DNA from: Sphingomonas sp. LaA6.9
GTDB lineage: Bacteria > Pseudomonadota > Alphaproteobacteria > Sphingomonadales > Sphingomonadaceae
Direction of reading: 5' to 3'
NCBI RefSeq assembly: GCF_022601895.1
Contig: NZ_JAKVIO010000006.1
Span: 89,086-153,085 of the forward strand
DNA length: 64,000 nt
In this document: positions 1 through 8,852 of the stretch, one piece after another
Layout of the letters: each line of letters opens with the position of its first letter
Numbering within the stretch: the stretch's first letter is position 1
Made by a program: the position numbers and the translations under genes
Notes under the pieces: generated by a model
The model's database searches: none
The model's input: the letters and a program-made list of their open reading frames with translations, nothing else
What the model was told of the DNA's origin: nothing

Positions 1-380
1 GCAGGCCGGACGCGCCGGAGCACGGCGCCGACGCGCGCGACCAGTTCGCGCGGGGAGAAGGGCTTCGTGACATAATCGTCGGCGCCCGTCTCGAGACCGC
101 GCACGCGGTCTTCCTCCTCACCGCGCGCGGTGAGCATGATGATCGGCACGTTCGCGGTTTCGGGCGCGCGGCGCAGACGCCGGCAGACCTCGATTCCGGA
201 AAGGCTTTCGACCATCCAGTCGAGCAGCACGATATCGGGCGTCGATTCCTGCGCGAGCAGGAGCGCCTCTTCGCCGTCTGGCGTGTGACGGACCGAGAAG
301 TCCTCGCGCTGGAAATTGTAGATGAGGAGTTCGGCAAGCGCCGCGTCGTCCTCGACCAGCAGCATGTCGGCACGCGCCAT
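1..380 (-). CDS. phoB: Phosphate regulon response regulator PhoB (C-terminus beyond window)
   Basis: Only the first ~126 residues are in the window; the DNA-binding winged-helix domain lies beyond base 1. The visible part is a complete receiver domain: the acidic pair D11/D12, the phospho-acceptor D54 in LLDWM, T84 in MLTAR and K106 in VTKPFSP. When phosphorylated by PhoR, PhoB activates phosphate-scavenging genes. The ATG sits 4 bases after the phoU stop, so it is the last gene of the phoR-pst-phoU operon. The KPFSPREL ending and the context separate it from other OmpR-family regulators. Confidence 0.95.
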   Translation of the reverse strand, partial: MARADMLLVEDDAALAELLIYNFQREDFSVRHTPDGEEALLLAQESTPDIVLLDWMVESLSGIEVCRRLRRAPETANVPIIMLTARGEEEDRVRGLETGADDYVTKPFSPRELVARVGAVLRRVRP

Positions 381-384
381 GGAC

Positions 385-1092
385 TTAGACTCCCTGCGGT
401 GCGGTAGGGTCCTCGCCGCGTTCGCGGTCCGCGAGATATTCGCCTGTGGCTGCATAATAGACCATCTCCGCTACATTGGTGGCATGATCGCCGACGCGTT
501 CGAGGTTCTTGGCAATGAAGAGCAGATGCGCCGCCTCGCCGATGGTCTGGGGATTTTCCATCATGAAGGTGACCAGCGTCCGGAAGATGCTGTTGTAGAA
601 ATCGTCGACCACCTGGTCCCTTTCGACCACGGCGGCAGCCTTTTGCGCATCGCGCGCGGCAAAGGCGTCGAGCACGTCATGGACCATTTCGGTCGCGGTG
701 CGGGCCATTGCGGGCATGAGCGACAGCGGCTCGATCTTGCGCTTGGTCTCGATCAGCGGAACGCGCTTCGCGACATTCTTGGCATAGTCGCCGATGCGCT
801 CGATCACGCCCGCGATCTTGATCGCGGCGACCACCTCGCGAAGATCGTCCGCCATCGGCGCGCGCAGCGCGATGATGCGGACCGCGGCCTTTTCGATGGC
901 GCTTTCGAGTTCGTCGATCTTGCGGTCGTCGGCGACGATCTGCCTGGCGGCTTCGTTGTCGCGCTTGATGAGCGCGTCCATCGCACCGATGATTGCGCTT
1001 TCGGCGCGGCCGCCCATTTCGGAGATGAGCCCGCGCAGTTCGCCGATGTCTTCGTCAAACGCCTTGACGGTATGTTCGGTGCCAGTTCCCAT
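385..1092 (-). CDS. phoU: Phosphate signalling protein PhoU
   Basis: The 235-residue product has the normal PhoU length and two copies of the PhoU helical repeat, with the metal-binding type E/DxxxD motifs around RIGDYAKNVAKR (first half) and RVGDHATNVAEM (second half). PhoU links the Pst transporter to PhoR and keeps the regulon off when phosphate is plentiful. It lies 14 bases after pstB and 4 bases before phoB, so it is probably translated from the same message. The C-terminus is rich in charged residues and carries no extra domain. Confidence 0.96.
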   Translation of the reverse strand: MGTGTEHTVKAFDEDIGELRGLISEMGGRAESAIIGAMDALIKRDNEAARQIVADDRKIDELESAIEKAAVRIIALRAPMADDLREVVAAIKIAGVIERIGDYAKNVAKRVPLIETKRKIEPLSLMPAMARTATEMVHDVLDAFAARDAQKAAAVVERDQVVDDFYNSIFRTLVTFMMENPQTIGEAAHLLFIAKNLERVGDHATNVAEMVYYAATGEYLADRERGEDPTAPQGV

Positions 1093-1106
1093 ATCTCTGT
1101 CTTTCC

Positions 1107-1880
1107 TCAGCCGTACCGGCCCGTGATGTAGTCCTTGGTCCGCTCCTGACGCGGATTGGTGAAGATCTCCGACGTTTCGCCATATTCCACCAGGTTGCCG
1201 AGGTGGAAAAATGCGGTGCGCTGCGAGACGCGCGCGGCCTGCTGCATGTTGTGCGTGACAATCACGATCGCATAGCGCCCGCGCAGTTCGTGGATCAGTT
1301 CTTCAATTTTGGCGGTCGCGATGGGATCGAGCGCCGAGCAGGGCTCATCCATCAGGATCACCTCGGGATCGACCGCAATGGCGCGCGCGATGCACAGGCG
1401 CTGCTGCTGACCGCCCGAAAGCGCGGTGCCGCTGTCGGACAGGCGATCCTTCACCTCGTCCCAGAGCCCCGCCTTGCGCAGCGCCTGCTCGACGATCGCG
1501 TCCATATCGGCCTTGCTTGCCGCAAGTCCGTGGATGCGCGGACCATAGCCGACATTCTCGTAGATCGACTTGGGGAAGGGGTTGGGTTTCTGGAACACCA
1601 TGCCGACGCGCGCGCGCAGTTGCACCACGTCCATCGAAGACGAATAAATGTCCTCGCCGTCGAGCCTGATGTCGCCTTCGACCCGTGCCGAGGCCACGGT
1701 GTCGTTCATGCGGTTGAGCGTGCGCAGGAAGGTCGACTTGCCACAGCCCGACGGGCCGATGAAGGCGGTGACATTCTCCATGTCGACGTCGATCGAGACG
1801 TTGTCGATCGCGCGCTTGTCGCCATAATAGACGCTGACGCCGCGTGCGGTCATTTTTGATTTTTCGGTCATTTTTTCCAT
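1107..1880 (-). CDS. pstB: Phosphate ABC transporter ATP-binding protein PstB
   Basis: The 257-residue ATPase has Walker [10 protein letters not shown] near residue 43, Q-loop [10 protein letters not shown], signature LSGGQQQRL and Walker [14 protein letters not shown], all typical of PstB. It powers PstCA-mediated phosphate import at the inner membrane. The first ATG overlaps the pstA stop by one base (TAATG), suggesting translational coupling. Two further in-frame ATGs lie close by ([12 protein letters not shown]), so the first few residues are uncertain. phoU follows 14 bases downstream. Confidence 0.97.
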   Translation of the reverse strand: MEKMTEKSKMTARGVSVYYGDKRAIDNVSIDVDMENVTAFIGPSGCGKSTFLRTLNRMNDTVASARVEGDIRLDGEDIYSSSMDVVQLRARVGMVFQKPNPFPKSIYENVGYGPRIHGLAASKADMDAIVEQALRKAGLWDEVKDRLSDSGTALSGGQQQRLCIARAIAVDPEVILMDEPCSALDPIATAKIEELIHELRGRYAIVIVTHNMQQAARVSQRTAFFHLGNLVEYGETSEIFTNPRQERTKDYITGRYG

Positions 1881-3175
1881 TACCAGCGACGTTCGAACCT
1901 GTTGCGGAGATAGATGGCGAGCCCGTTCATCGTGAGCAGGAAGACGAGCAGCACAATGATGGCGGCGGATGTCTTCTCGACGAAGCCGCGGCTCACTTCG
2001 TCCGACCAGAGGAAGATCTGGACGGGCAGCACGGTGGCGGGGTCGGCGATGCCGCCCGGGGGCGTCGCGATGAAGGCGCGCATGCCGATCATCAGCAGCG
2101 GCGCGGTTTCGCCGAGCGCGCGCGCCATGCCGATGATCGTGCCCGTGAGGATGCCTGGCAGCGCGAGCGGCAGGACATGGTGGAACACCACCTGCACAGG
2201 ACTCGCCCCGATACCGAGCGCGGCGTCGCGGATCGAGGGCGGCACCGACTTGATCGCGTTGCGCCCCGCGATGACGATGACGGGCATCGTCATCAGCGCG
2301 AGCGTCATGCCCCCTACCAGCGCGGCAGAGCGCGGCAGGTGCATGAAGTTGAGGAACACCGCGAGCCCGAGCAGGCCGAAGATGATCGAGGGTACCGCCG
2401 CGAGGTTGTTGATCGACACTTCGATGAGGTCGGTCCAGCGATTGCGCGGGGCATATTCTTCCAGGTACACCGCGGCGAGCACGCCGACCGGGAAGGCGAG
2501 CAGAAGCGTGACGAACATCGTCAGCAGCGAACCCTTGAGCGCCCCCCAGATGCCCACGCGCGTCGGATCGGTCGAATCCGCGGAACTCAGGAAGCTGGTG
2601 TTGAAGCTCGTGCTGACGCGTCCTTCGGCATTCAGCCGCTGATAGATGGCTTCGGCTTCGGGCTCGCCCTTGCCCTTGGCGGCGAGGTCGATCGCGGTCG
2701 AGGCTGGAACCTCGATCTCGACCGAGCGCGACAGGACGGAGGGATCATCGCGGACCGCGTCGCGAACCTTCAGCCAGGCGCCGTCCGACAGATAGTCGGC
2801 GCCGTCCGGTCCGAAAGCCGCGACGGCCGCGGCCGCGGTTGCGCCCTCGATATCGGCGCTGGCCAGCGCCATCCCCGCCTGCGGTCCCTTGAGCGCGGCT
2901 GGATCGAGGATCATCGCGGCGCGGGGGAAATCCACGGGCAGCCCGATCTCGGTCTGGGTAAAGCCGCGTGCGCCGTTTCCGAGCATGGTGACAAGCAGGA
3001 AGACGAGGAACGCGACCGAGATCAGCACCGCGCCCATCCCCAACAGCTTGAAGCGGCGTTCGGCGGCGTAGCGCCGGGCGATGCGGCGCTGCATCGCGTC
3101 GGTCTTCCAGTCGGTCGGCTTGCGCGCAGCCCGGGTGACGGGGAGGGGGGCCTCGACGGTCATGGCCTTACTCAT
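1880..3175 (-). CDS. pstA: Phosphate ABC transporter permease PstA
   Basis: The 431-residue permease is longer than enterobacterial PstA (about 300 residues). Residues ~1-190 form a cytoplasmic tail, a membrane segment ([19 protein letters not shown]) and a soluble periplasmic region, as in other alphaproteobacterial PstA proteins. The permease core follows, with the ABC-permease EAA-type loop around [19 protein letters not shown]. It pairs with PstC to form the phosphate channel. Its start overlaps the end of pstC by 8 bases, and its stop overlaps the pstB start. Confidence 0.95.
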   Translation of the reverse strand: MSKAMTVEAPLPVTRAARKPTDWKTDAMQRRIARRYAAERRFKLLGMGAVLISVAFLVFLLVTMLGNGARGFTQTEIGLPVDFPRAAMILDPAALKGPQAGMALASADIEGATAAAAVAAFGPDGADYLSDGAWLKVRDAVRDDPSVLSRSVEIEVPASTAIDLAAKGKGEPEAEAIYQRLNAEGRVSTSFNTSFLSSADSTDPTRVGIWGALKGSLLTMFVTLLLAFPVGVLAAVYLEEYAPRNRWTDLIEVSINNLAAVPSIIFGLLGLAVFLNFMHLPRSAALVGGMTLALMTMPVIVIAGRNAIKSVPPSIRDAALGIGASPVQVVFHHVLPLALPGILTGTIIGMARALGETAPLLMIGMRAFIATPPGGIADPATVLPVQIFLWSDEVSRGFVEKTSAAIIVLLVFLLTMNGLAIYLRNRFERRW

Positions 3176-4544
3176 ATGCTTCCCGATATTTCTTCACGAC
3201 GCGGAGCGCGACGATGTTGAGCAGCAGCGTGACGATGAACAGCACGAGCCCGAGCGCGAAAGCGGCCAGCGTCTTGGCGCTGTCGAATTCCTGGTCGCCC
3301 GTCAGCAACTGCACGATCTGTGTGGTGACGGTGGTCACCGAGGCAAAGGGATTGGCGGTCATGTTGGCGGCGAGCCCCGCCGCCATCACCACGATCATCG
3401 TCTCGCCGATCGCGCGGCTCACTGCGAGTAGCACGCCGCCGACGACGCCGGGAAGTGCCGCCGGAAGCAAGACCTTGCGGATCGTTTCCGAAGGGGTCGC
3501 GCCCATCGCCAGCGAACCGTCGCGCATAGATTGCGGCACCGCGGCGATCGAATCGTCCGCCATCGAGGAGACGAAGGGAATGATCATCACGCCCATGACG
3601 ATGCCGGCGGCGAGCGCGGATTCCGACGATGCGCCGCTGATCCCGATCGAGGCCGCGAAATTGCGCAGCGCGGGAGCGACCGTGAGTGCCGCGAAATAGC
3701 CATAGACCACGGTCGGTACACCCGCGAGAATCTCGAGGATCGGCTTCATCCAGCTCCGCGTCCTGGGCCTGGCATATTGCGTCAGGTAGATTGCGCTCAT
3801 CAGGCCGAGCGGGATCGCGACGATCATCGCGATGATCGCGCCGATGAAGATCGTGCCCCAGAAGAGCGGGATCGCGCCGAACGACCCCGACGACGCGGGC
3901 AGGTTGGATGCGGGCGGGCTCCATTTGGTGCCGAACAGGAACTCGGCGGGTGACACCATCGAGAAGAAGCGCACCGATTCAAACAGCAGCGAGGCGACGA
4001 TACCGACGGTCGTCAGGATCGCGACGAGCGACGCGACGAGCAGCGTGACCATCACCAGCCGCTCGACACGCGTGCGTGCCCGGAAATCCGGCTTGATCCG
4101 CGTAAAGGCATAGGCGCCGCCCGCAAAGGCAAGGATCATCGCAAGCACGGTCCCGATGACGCCATATTTGGTGGTCGCCTCGGCATAGGCGGGGGCGAGC
4201 GCGGTTGCCTGCGGGTTGAAGGCGGTCTCGATCGCGCCCGTGCCGAGCGCGCGCGCTTCGGACAGGATTGCGGCGCGGTCCATGCCGAACGCGGGCAGGT
4301 CCGCGGCGGCGGGCGATGCAAGCACCGACTGGGTGATGAGCCCGGGCGATACCGCGCCCCAGACGGCAAGGAAGATCAGTGCGGGCAGCGCGGTCCACAG
4401 GCCGACATACCAGCCATGATAGGCGGGAAGCGAATGGGGACGGCTGCCCCCCGTACCGGCGAAGCGCGTTGCGCGCATCCGCGCGGTGACCCAGGCGATA
4501 AGCCCGAGGCCAAGCACGAGAAACAGGAGTGCAAGTGTGGACAC
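3168..4544 (-). CDS. pstC: Phosphate ABC transporter permease PstC
   Basis: The 458-residue membrane protein has an N-terminal segment typical of the long alphaproteobacterial form, a periplasmic region to about residue 130, and a permease core with the EAA-type loop around AMGATPSETIRKVLLPAALPG. The start is a GTG, 89 bases after pstS. The intervening DNA holds a strong stem-loop, so pstC is probably expressed from the pstS message at a lower level. It forms the channel with PstA. Confidence 0.95.
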   Translation of the reverse strand: MSTLALLFLVLGLGLIAWVTARMRATRFAGTGGSRPHSLPAYHGWYVGLWTALPALIFLAVWGAVSPGLITQSVLASPAAADLPAFGMDRAAILSEARALGTGAIETAFNPQATALAPAYAEATTKYGVIGTVLAMILAFAGGAYAFTRIKPDFRARTRVERLVMVTLLVASLVAILTTVGIVASLLFESVRFFSMVSPAEFLFGTKWSPPASNLPASSGSFGAIPLFWGTIFIGAIIAMIVAIPLGLMSAIYLTQYARPRTRSWMKPILEILAGVPTVVYGYFAALTVAPALRNFAASIGISGASSESALAAGIVMGVMIIPFVSSMADDSIAAVPQSMRDGSLAMGATPSETIRKVLLPAALPGVVGGVLLAVSRAIGETMIVVMAAGLAANMTANPFASVTTVTTQIVQLLTGDQEFDSAKTLAAFALGLVLFIVTLLLNIVALRVVKKYREAYE

Positions 4545-4586
4545 CGTTGGTCTTGCGCCTTTCGTGAGTGTCGCGCCGAATTGACG

Positions 4587-4622
4587 GGCCGGGCGGGAGG
4601 TCCAGCGCCTCCTCGCCCGGCC
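4587..4622 (-). promoter_or_regulatory. Stem-loop between pstS and pstC
   Basis: Plus-strand arms at 4587-4600 and 4608-4622 are complementary except for one bulged base, around a 7-base loop; the stem is almost pure G/C. No T-run follows, so it is more likely a partial terminator or a structure that protects the 3' end of pstS mRNA. Such elements often let a periplasmic binding protein be made in excess over its permease. That role is inference. Confidence 0.6.
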
Positions 4623-4633
4623 GGGTTACAGGG

Positions 4634-5680
4634 TTATTTCAGGTCGCTGCCGTTCATGTAGGTCAGCTTGGTCGCGACCTCGGCATTGGCGGCGCGTACC
4701 GCGTCGGGCGAGGCGATGAGGCCGCGCTTGGCGAGGTAGCCGTCAGGGTTCCAGGCGGACGCATATTCGCCGAGAAATTCCTTGAGGCCGGGAATGGCGT
4801 TCAGATGCGCACCCTTCACATAGATGTAGAGAGCGCGCGCGCCGGGATAGGAGAAATCCGCGATCGTCTCATAGGTCGGCGCCACGTTGTTGATTTTCAC
4901 GCCGTTCACGCTTGCCAGATTTTCCTCGAGGAAGCTGTAGCCGAGCACGCCGATCGCATTGGGATTGGCCGCCAGCTTCTGAACGATCAGATTGTCGTTC
5001 TCGCCCGATTCGATATAGGCGCCGTCCTCGCGGACCTTGGTGCAGAGATCCTTGTGCTTGTCGGCGTCGCTGGTCTTGAGCGCCTTCATCTCGGCGTTCG
5101 CGTCGCAACCCTTTTCGAGGATCAACTCGGCGAGCGAGTCACGCGTGCCCGAGGTCGAGGGCGGGCCGTAAACCTGGATCGCGACCGCGGGAAGCGCGGC
5201 GTTGACGTCCTTCCAGGTCTTGGCGGTGTTGGGCTTGCCATAGGGATTGGCGGCCAGCGCCTTGTAGATGTCCTCGGTGGTCAGCGCCATCTTGGGGCCG
5301 TTCTTGGCCTCGATCAGCGCGAGCCCGTCGATGCCGACCTGGATCTCGACGATGTCCTTGACGCCGTTCGTCGCGCAGTCCTCGAACTCCGACTTCTTCA
5401 TGCGACGCGAGGCGTTCTCGATATCGGGGTGGTTGGCGCCCACGCCCGCGCAAAACAGCTTCATGCCCGCGCCCGTGCCCGTCGATTCGACCACCGCGGC
5501 CTTGAAGCGCGGGTTCTTGGTGACGAACTGTTCGGCAACCGCGGTCGTGAACGGATAGAGCGTCGAGGAGCCGACCACCTTGATCTGGTCGCGCGCGCCC
5601 GAGGCACCGGTTCCGGCCTCATCGCCGCAGGCAGCAAGCGCGAGCGCCGAAACGGCGACGAAAACGAAATTCTTCAACAT
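4634..5680 (-). CDS. pstS: Phosphate-binding lipoprotein/periplasmic protein PstS
   Basis: The start at 5680 gives 348 residues opening with a lipoprotein-type signal, LALAAC, with the acylated cysteine at residue 18. A ribosome site (GGGGAGA) lies just upstream. The open frame continues further upstream but that part has no signal peptide and overlaps phoR. Phosphate-binding signatures are VVGSSTLYPF, ESTGTGAGMK and IENASRRMKKSE. The protein captures phosphate and delivers it to PstCA. A three-unit Pho box lies ~65 bases upstream, so strong induction on phosphate starvation is expected. Confidence 0.96.
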   Translation of the reverse strand: MLKNFVFVAVSALALAACGDEAGTGASGARDQIKVVGSSTLYPFTTAVAEQFVTKNPRFKAAVVESTGTGAGMKLFCAGVGANHPDIENASRRMKKSEFEDCATNGVKDIVEIQVGIDGLALIEAKNGPKMALTTEDIYKALAANPYGKPNTAKTWKDVNAALPAVAIQVYGPPSTSGTRDSLAELILEKGCDANAEMKALKTSDADKHKDLCTKVREDGAYIESGENDNLIVQKLAANPNAIGVLGYSFLEENLASVNGVKINNVAPTYETIADFSYPGARALYIYVKGAHLNAIPGLKEFLGEYASAWNPDGYLAKRGLIASPDAVRAANAEVATKLTYMNGSDLK

Positions 5681-5744
5681 CTGGATCTCCCCTGCCGCAT
5701 GGATGGCGCGGCTCGGTGCCGCCCCTAGCAGTGTGTCTTTGGGC

Positions 5745-5777
5745 TTTTGTTGCAGTTGTGTGTCAGTTTGATGACAG
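5745..5777 (-). promoter_or_regulatory. Pho box upstream of pstS (three 11-base units)
   Basis: Reading the minus strand from 5777, three seven-base units CTGTCAT, CTGACAC and CTGCAAC are each followed by a four-base A-rich spacer (CAAA, ACAA, AAAA). The 11-base period and the first unit match the PhoB consensus exactly. The site overlaps the last codons of phoR: the phoR stop TGA is inside the second unit. It implies a separate PhoB-driven promoter for pstSCAB-phoUB inside the larger operon. Confidence 0.85.
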
Positions 5778-6992
5778 TGCACCCGGCGCGGCCGGCAGAT
5801 TGACCGTGACGGTCGTGCCCTTGCCCTGGATGCTCGCAATATCAAGGCGTCCACGGTGGCGTTCGACGATGTGCTTGACGATCGACAGGCCGAGGCCGGT
5901 GCCGCCCATCGCGCGGCTCCGACCCGAATCGACGCGATAGAATCGCTCGGTGAGTCGCGGCAGATGCTCGGAGGCGATGCCTTCGCCCTCGTCCTCCACC
6001 GACAGCCGCACCATCGAATCGCCGTTGCGCGACATGGTGATCCGGATCGGCGTGCCCCCGCGGCCATATTTGATCGCGTTGCCGACGATATTGTGGAGGA
6101 GCTGCGAGAGCTGCGCGCGGTCACCCGCGACCGGCGGTACGCCCTTGTCGATCACGATCATCAGATCGCGGTCCCTGCCATCGGGGCTATCCTTGACCAC
6201 GCGATTGACGTCGCCGACCAGCGTCGCGAGGTCGACCGCATCGTCGGGCGCGCGGTGCTTTTCGGATTCGATCCTTGAAAGCGAGATGAGGTCGTCGACG
6301 AGCGTCTGCATGCGCCGTGCTTCCTTCATCATCACGTTCAGGAAGCGATTGCGCGTTCCCTCGTCGCCGCCGGCCTCGGGATCGCCGAGCGTCTCGATGA
6401 AGCCCAGGATCGCGGCGAGCGGCGTGCGCAGTTCGTGGCTCGCATTGGCGACGAAATCGACGCGCATCCGTTCGGCGGCGTGCGCCAGGCTGCGGTCGAC
6501 AAGATGGACCAGCCGGCGGCCGTCGCCGAGCTCGGCGACATGCATCAGCCAGCGTTGCTCGCGGGTCCCAAGCCCGACCAGTTCGATCCCCCGGTCGGAG
6601 TTGCCGCGAAAGCTGCGCGCCAGATGCTCGGCCGCGGCCGGGTGGCGGATCGCGGTACGAATGTCCTCGCCCGTGATATGCTTGCCCAGCAGCGCGATCG
6701 CGGCGCCGTTGGCGTTGAGCACGCGCCCTTCGCGCACCAGCAGCACCGGATCGGTCAGCGCCTCGAGCACCGCGGCGGTCGTATCGGCAGCATATTCGTC
6801 GGAATGGATCGCGGCCGGTGTCGCCTCGCGGATGTTGGAAAGCGGGTAGATCGCCAGCAGCACCGCGCCGACCCCCCCGAGAAGGAAGACGAGTATCGCC
6901 TCGAGACCGGTGCCGAGCGCGATCCCCACCATCGCGGCGATGCCGACGATGACGATGGCGGCAACGGTCCACGCGGAATCAAGGGGCCTCAT
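5763..6992 (-). CDS. phoR: Phosphate regulon sensor histidine kinase PhoR
   Basis: From 6992 the product is 409 residues: two membrane helices (residues ~7-26 and 31-50), a PAS-like region (~72-165), the HisKA box with phospho-acceptor H186 in SHELRTPL, and a HATPase domain with NAIKYG, GEGI and GTGLGLSIV motifs. It phosphorylates PhoB when phosphate is low. Start 6992 was preferred over an ATG at 7004 because GAGG sits correctly before it. The frame stays open to 7274, but that part overlaps the divergent gene region and the upstream Pho box. It heads the operon. Confidence 0.93.
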   Translation of the reverse strand: MRPLDSAWTVAAIVIVGIAAMVGIALGTGLEAILVFLLGGVGAVLLAIYPLSNIREATPAAIHSDEYAADTTAAVLEALTDPVLLVREGRVLNANGAAIALLGKHITGEDIRTAIRHPAAAEHLARSFRGNSDRGIELVGLGTREQRWLMHVAELGDGRRLVHLVDRSLAHAAERMRVDFVANASHELRTPLAAILGFIETLGDPEAGGDEGTRNRFLNVMMKEARRMQTLVDDLISLSRIESEKHRAPDDAVDLATLVGDVNRVVKDSPDGRDRDLMIVIDKGVPPVAGDRAQLSQLLHNIVGNAIKYGRGGTPIRITMSRNGDSMVRLSVEDEGEGIASEHLPRLTERFYRVDSGRSRAMGGTGLGLSIVKHIVERHRGRLDIASIQGKGTTVTVNLPAAPGALSSN

Positions 6993-7010
6993 GCCGCGCC
7001 TCATAGCCGA

Positions 7011-7032
7011 TTTCGTGACAATGTAATGACAC
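7011..7032 (-). promoter_or_regulatory. Pho box upstream of phoR (two units)
   Basis: On the minus strand, GTGTCAT (7032-7026) and TTGTCAC (7021-7015) lie 11 bases apart with four-base spacers TACA and GAAA. This matches the two-unit PhoB site with one mismatch per unit. It ends only ~19 bases before the chosen phoR start, so transcription would begin very near the start codon. It would make the whole phoR-pst-pho operon autoregulated. Confidence 0.7.
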
Positions 7033-7163
7033 AAATGCCGCTTTGCGCAGCGCTCGACGCTGTGCGGTGCATTCGCACCAACCACGGAATTCTTACCGCC
7101 TTGCGCCACGCAACCTGCTGAAGTTAATGTCCCGCCGACAGATCGGAACGAGGGCGCGCGCCT

Positions 7164-8759
7164 ATGATCGATCCGCAGCAATCGCACGCATGGCTCGTCG
7201 GCGGCGGCATTTCGTCGCTGGCTGCGGCGGTCTTCCTCATTCGCGACGCAGGCGTGCCCGGACCGCATGTGCATGTCCTGGAGGAAAGCACGATCGCGGG
7301 GGGCGCGCTCGACGGCGCAATGTCTCCTGCGCAGCGCGGATATGTCACGCGTGGCGGCCGCATGTTCGAGGAAGAAGCGTATGACACGCTGTGGAACCTG
7401 CTCGAAACGATACCCTCGCTCGACGATCCGGCGCTTAGCGTTCGCGAAGAGATCCTTTCATTCAACGAGCAGGTGAAGACCGAATCGCGCGCGCGGCTGG
7501 TGGCGCGCGGACCGAATATCGTCAACGCGCGCGCGTTCGGCTTTGACCTTCAGGACCGTGTCGCGATGATGCGGCTGATGACCACGCCCGAGCAACTGCT
7601 CGGCACGCGCCGGATCGACGAGATTTTCTCGGCGCATTTCCTGGCATCCAACTTCTGGCAGATGTGGCGAACCACCTTTGCTTTCCAGAACTGGCACAGC
7701 GCGGTGGAACTGCGGCGCTATTTCCTGCGCTTTGCCCGGGAATTCTCGCATCTGAACACGCTCTCGGGCGTAAGGCGGACGCGGTACAACCAGTATGATT
7801 CGATGGTGCGCCCGATTCAGCGCTGGCTGGAGGCGCAGGGCGTCGATGTGCGCTTCGGCGCGCGCGTGGTCGATATCGACCTGACCCAGATCGAGCCTGC
7901 ATATCGACGCATCACGCGCCTGCATATCGAAACCGCAGCGGGACCGGCGGCAATCGAACTGGACGACCAGGACACCGCGTTCATCACTATCGGGTCAATC
8001 ACCGCGGACGCGTGTTACGCCGGCAATGACAGCGTGCCCGATCTCGTCCGCGATCGACGTGGCGGTTCCTGGCGGCTCTGGGAGACGCTGGCGATGAAGT
8101 CCGGCGATTTCGGACGTCCCTCGGTATACTTCGGCAATATCGAGGAGAACAAGTGGGAGTCCTTCACGCTCACCATGCATGGCGATGCATTGTTGCGGCG
8201 TATCGTCGCATTCTCGGGCAATGAGCCCGGCACCGGCGCCCTGATGTCCTTCGTCGATTCTGCGTGGCTGCTGTCGATTGTGGTGCCCTGTCAGCCGCAC
8301 TTTCTCGATATGCCGCCGGATACCTTCACGCTCTGGGGGTACGGGCTCCACATCGACATGCCCGGGGATTTCGTCAAAAAGCCGATGTCGCAATGCACCG
8401 GGCATGAGATACTGAGCGAGCTGGTACACCATCTGGGCTTCGAGGCTGCGCTCGACGAGATCCGCGCGAACACCGACGTCACCACCGCGATGCTCCCCTA
8501 TGCGTCCTCGCTGTTCAGCTGCCGCGCGCTGGGCGACAGGCCGTTGGTGGTGCCCGAAGGGGCGCGCAACTTCGCGTTCCTGGGACAGTTCACGGAGATG
8601 CCCGTCGATGTCGTCTTCACCGTCGAATACTCGGTCCAGGGCGCCATGCACGCGGTCTACACGCTCTACCGCCCCGACGACCTTCCGCCGGTCCGGCATA
8701 CGGGTCTGGAGCCCGGCGTCGCCTGGAATGCGCTGCAAACGCTCTTCCTGCGACGATAG
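7164..8759 (+). CDS. ohyA: Oleate hydratase (MCRA family, short form)
   Basis: The 531-residue protein has an N-terminal FAD fold (LVGGGISSLAAA, residues 12-22) and the family block around GYVTRGGRMFEEEAYDTLW, followed by the conserved NWHSAVELRRYFLRF and YNQYDSMVRP segments. Oleate hydratases add water to cis-9 double bonds of fatty acids, using FAD structurally. The protein is shorter than the 590-650-residue classical enzymes. After RGGR (63-66) it has Met67 where, as I recall, the classical motif has Glu. It stands alone, divergent from phoR. Confidence 0.88.
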   Translation: MIDPQQSHAWLVGGGISSLAAAVFLIRDAGVPGPHVHVLEESTIAGGALDGAMSPAQRGYVTRGGRMFEEEAYDTLWNLLETIPSLDDPALSVREEILSFNEQVKTESRARLVARGPNIVNARAFGFDLQDRVAMMRLMTTPEQLLGTRRIDEIFSAHFLASNFWQMWRTTFAFQNWHSAVELRRYFLRFAREFSHLNTLSGVRRTRYNQYDSMVRPIQRWLEAQGVDVRFGARVVDIDLTQIEPAYRRITRLHIETAAGPAAIELDDQDTAFITIGSITADACYAGNDSVPDLVRDRRGGSWRLWETLAMKSGDFGRPSVYFGNIEENKWESFTLTMHGDALLRRIVAFSGNEPGTGALMSFVDSAWLLSIVVPCQPHFLDMPPDTFTLWGYGLHIDMPGDFVKKPMSQCTGHEILSELVHHLGFEAALDEIRANTDVTTAMLPYASSLFSCRALGDRPLVVPEGARNFAFLGQFTEMPVDVVFTVEYSVQGAMHAVYTLYRPDDLPPVRHTGLEPGVAWNALQTLFLRR

Positions 8760-8852
8760 GAGGCTGCCTCGTCAGGCGGATAGATAGTTAATCGCGTCGC
8801 TTCGCCCAAGGTTTACGAATATGTAAGCGGGATCGGGCGAAAAGGGCGTGAT

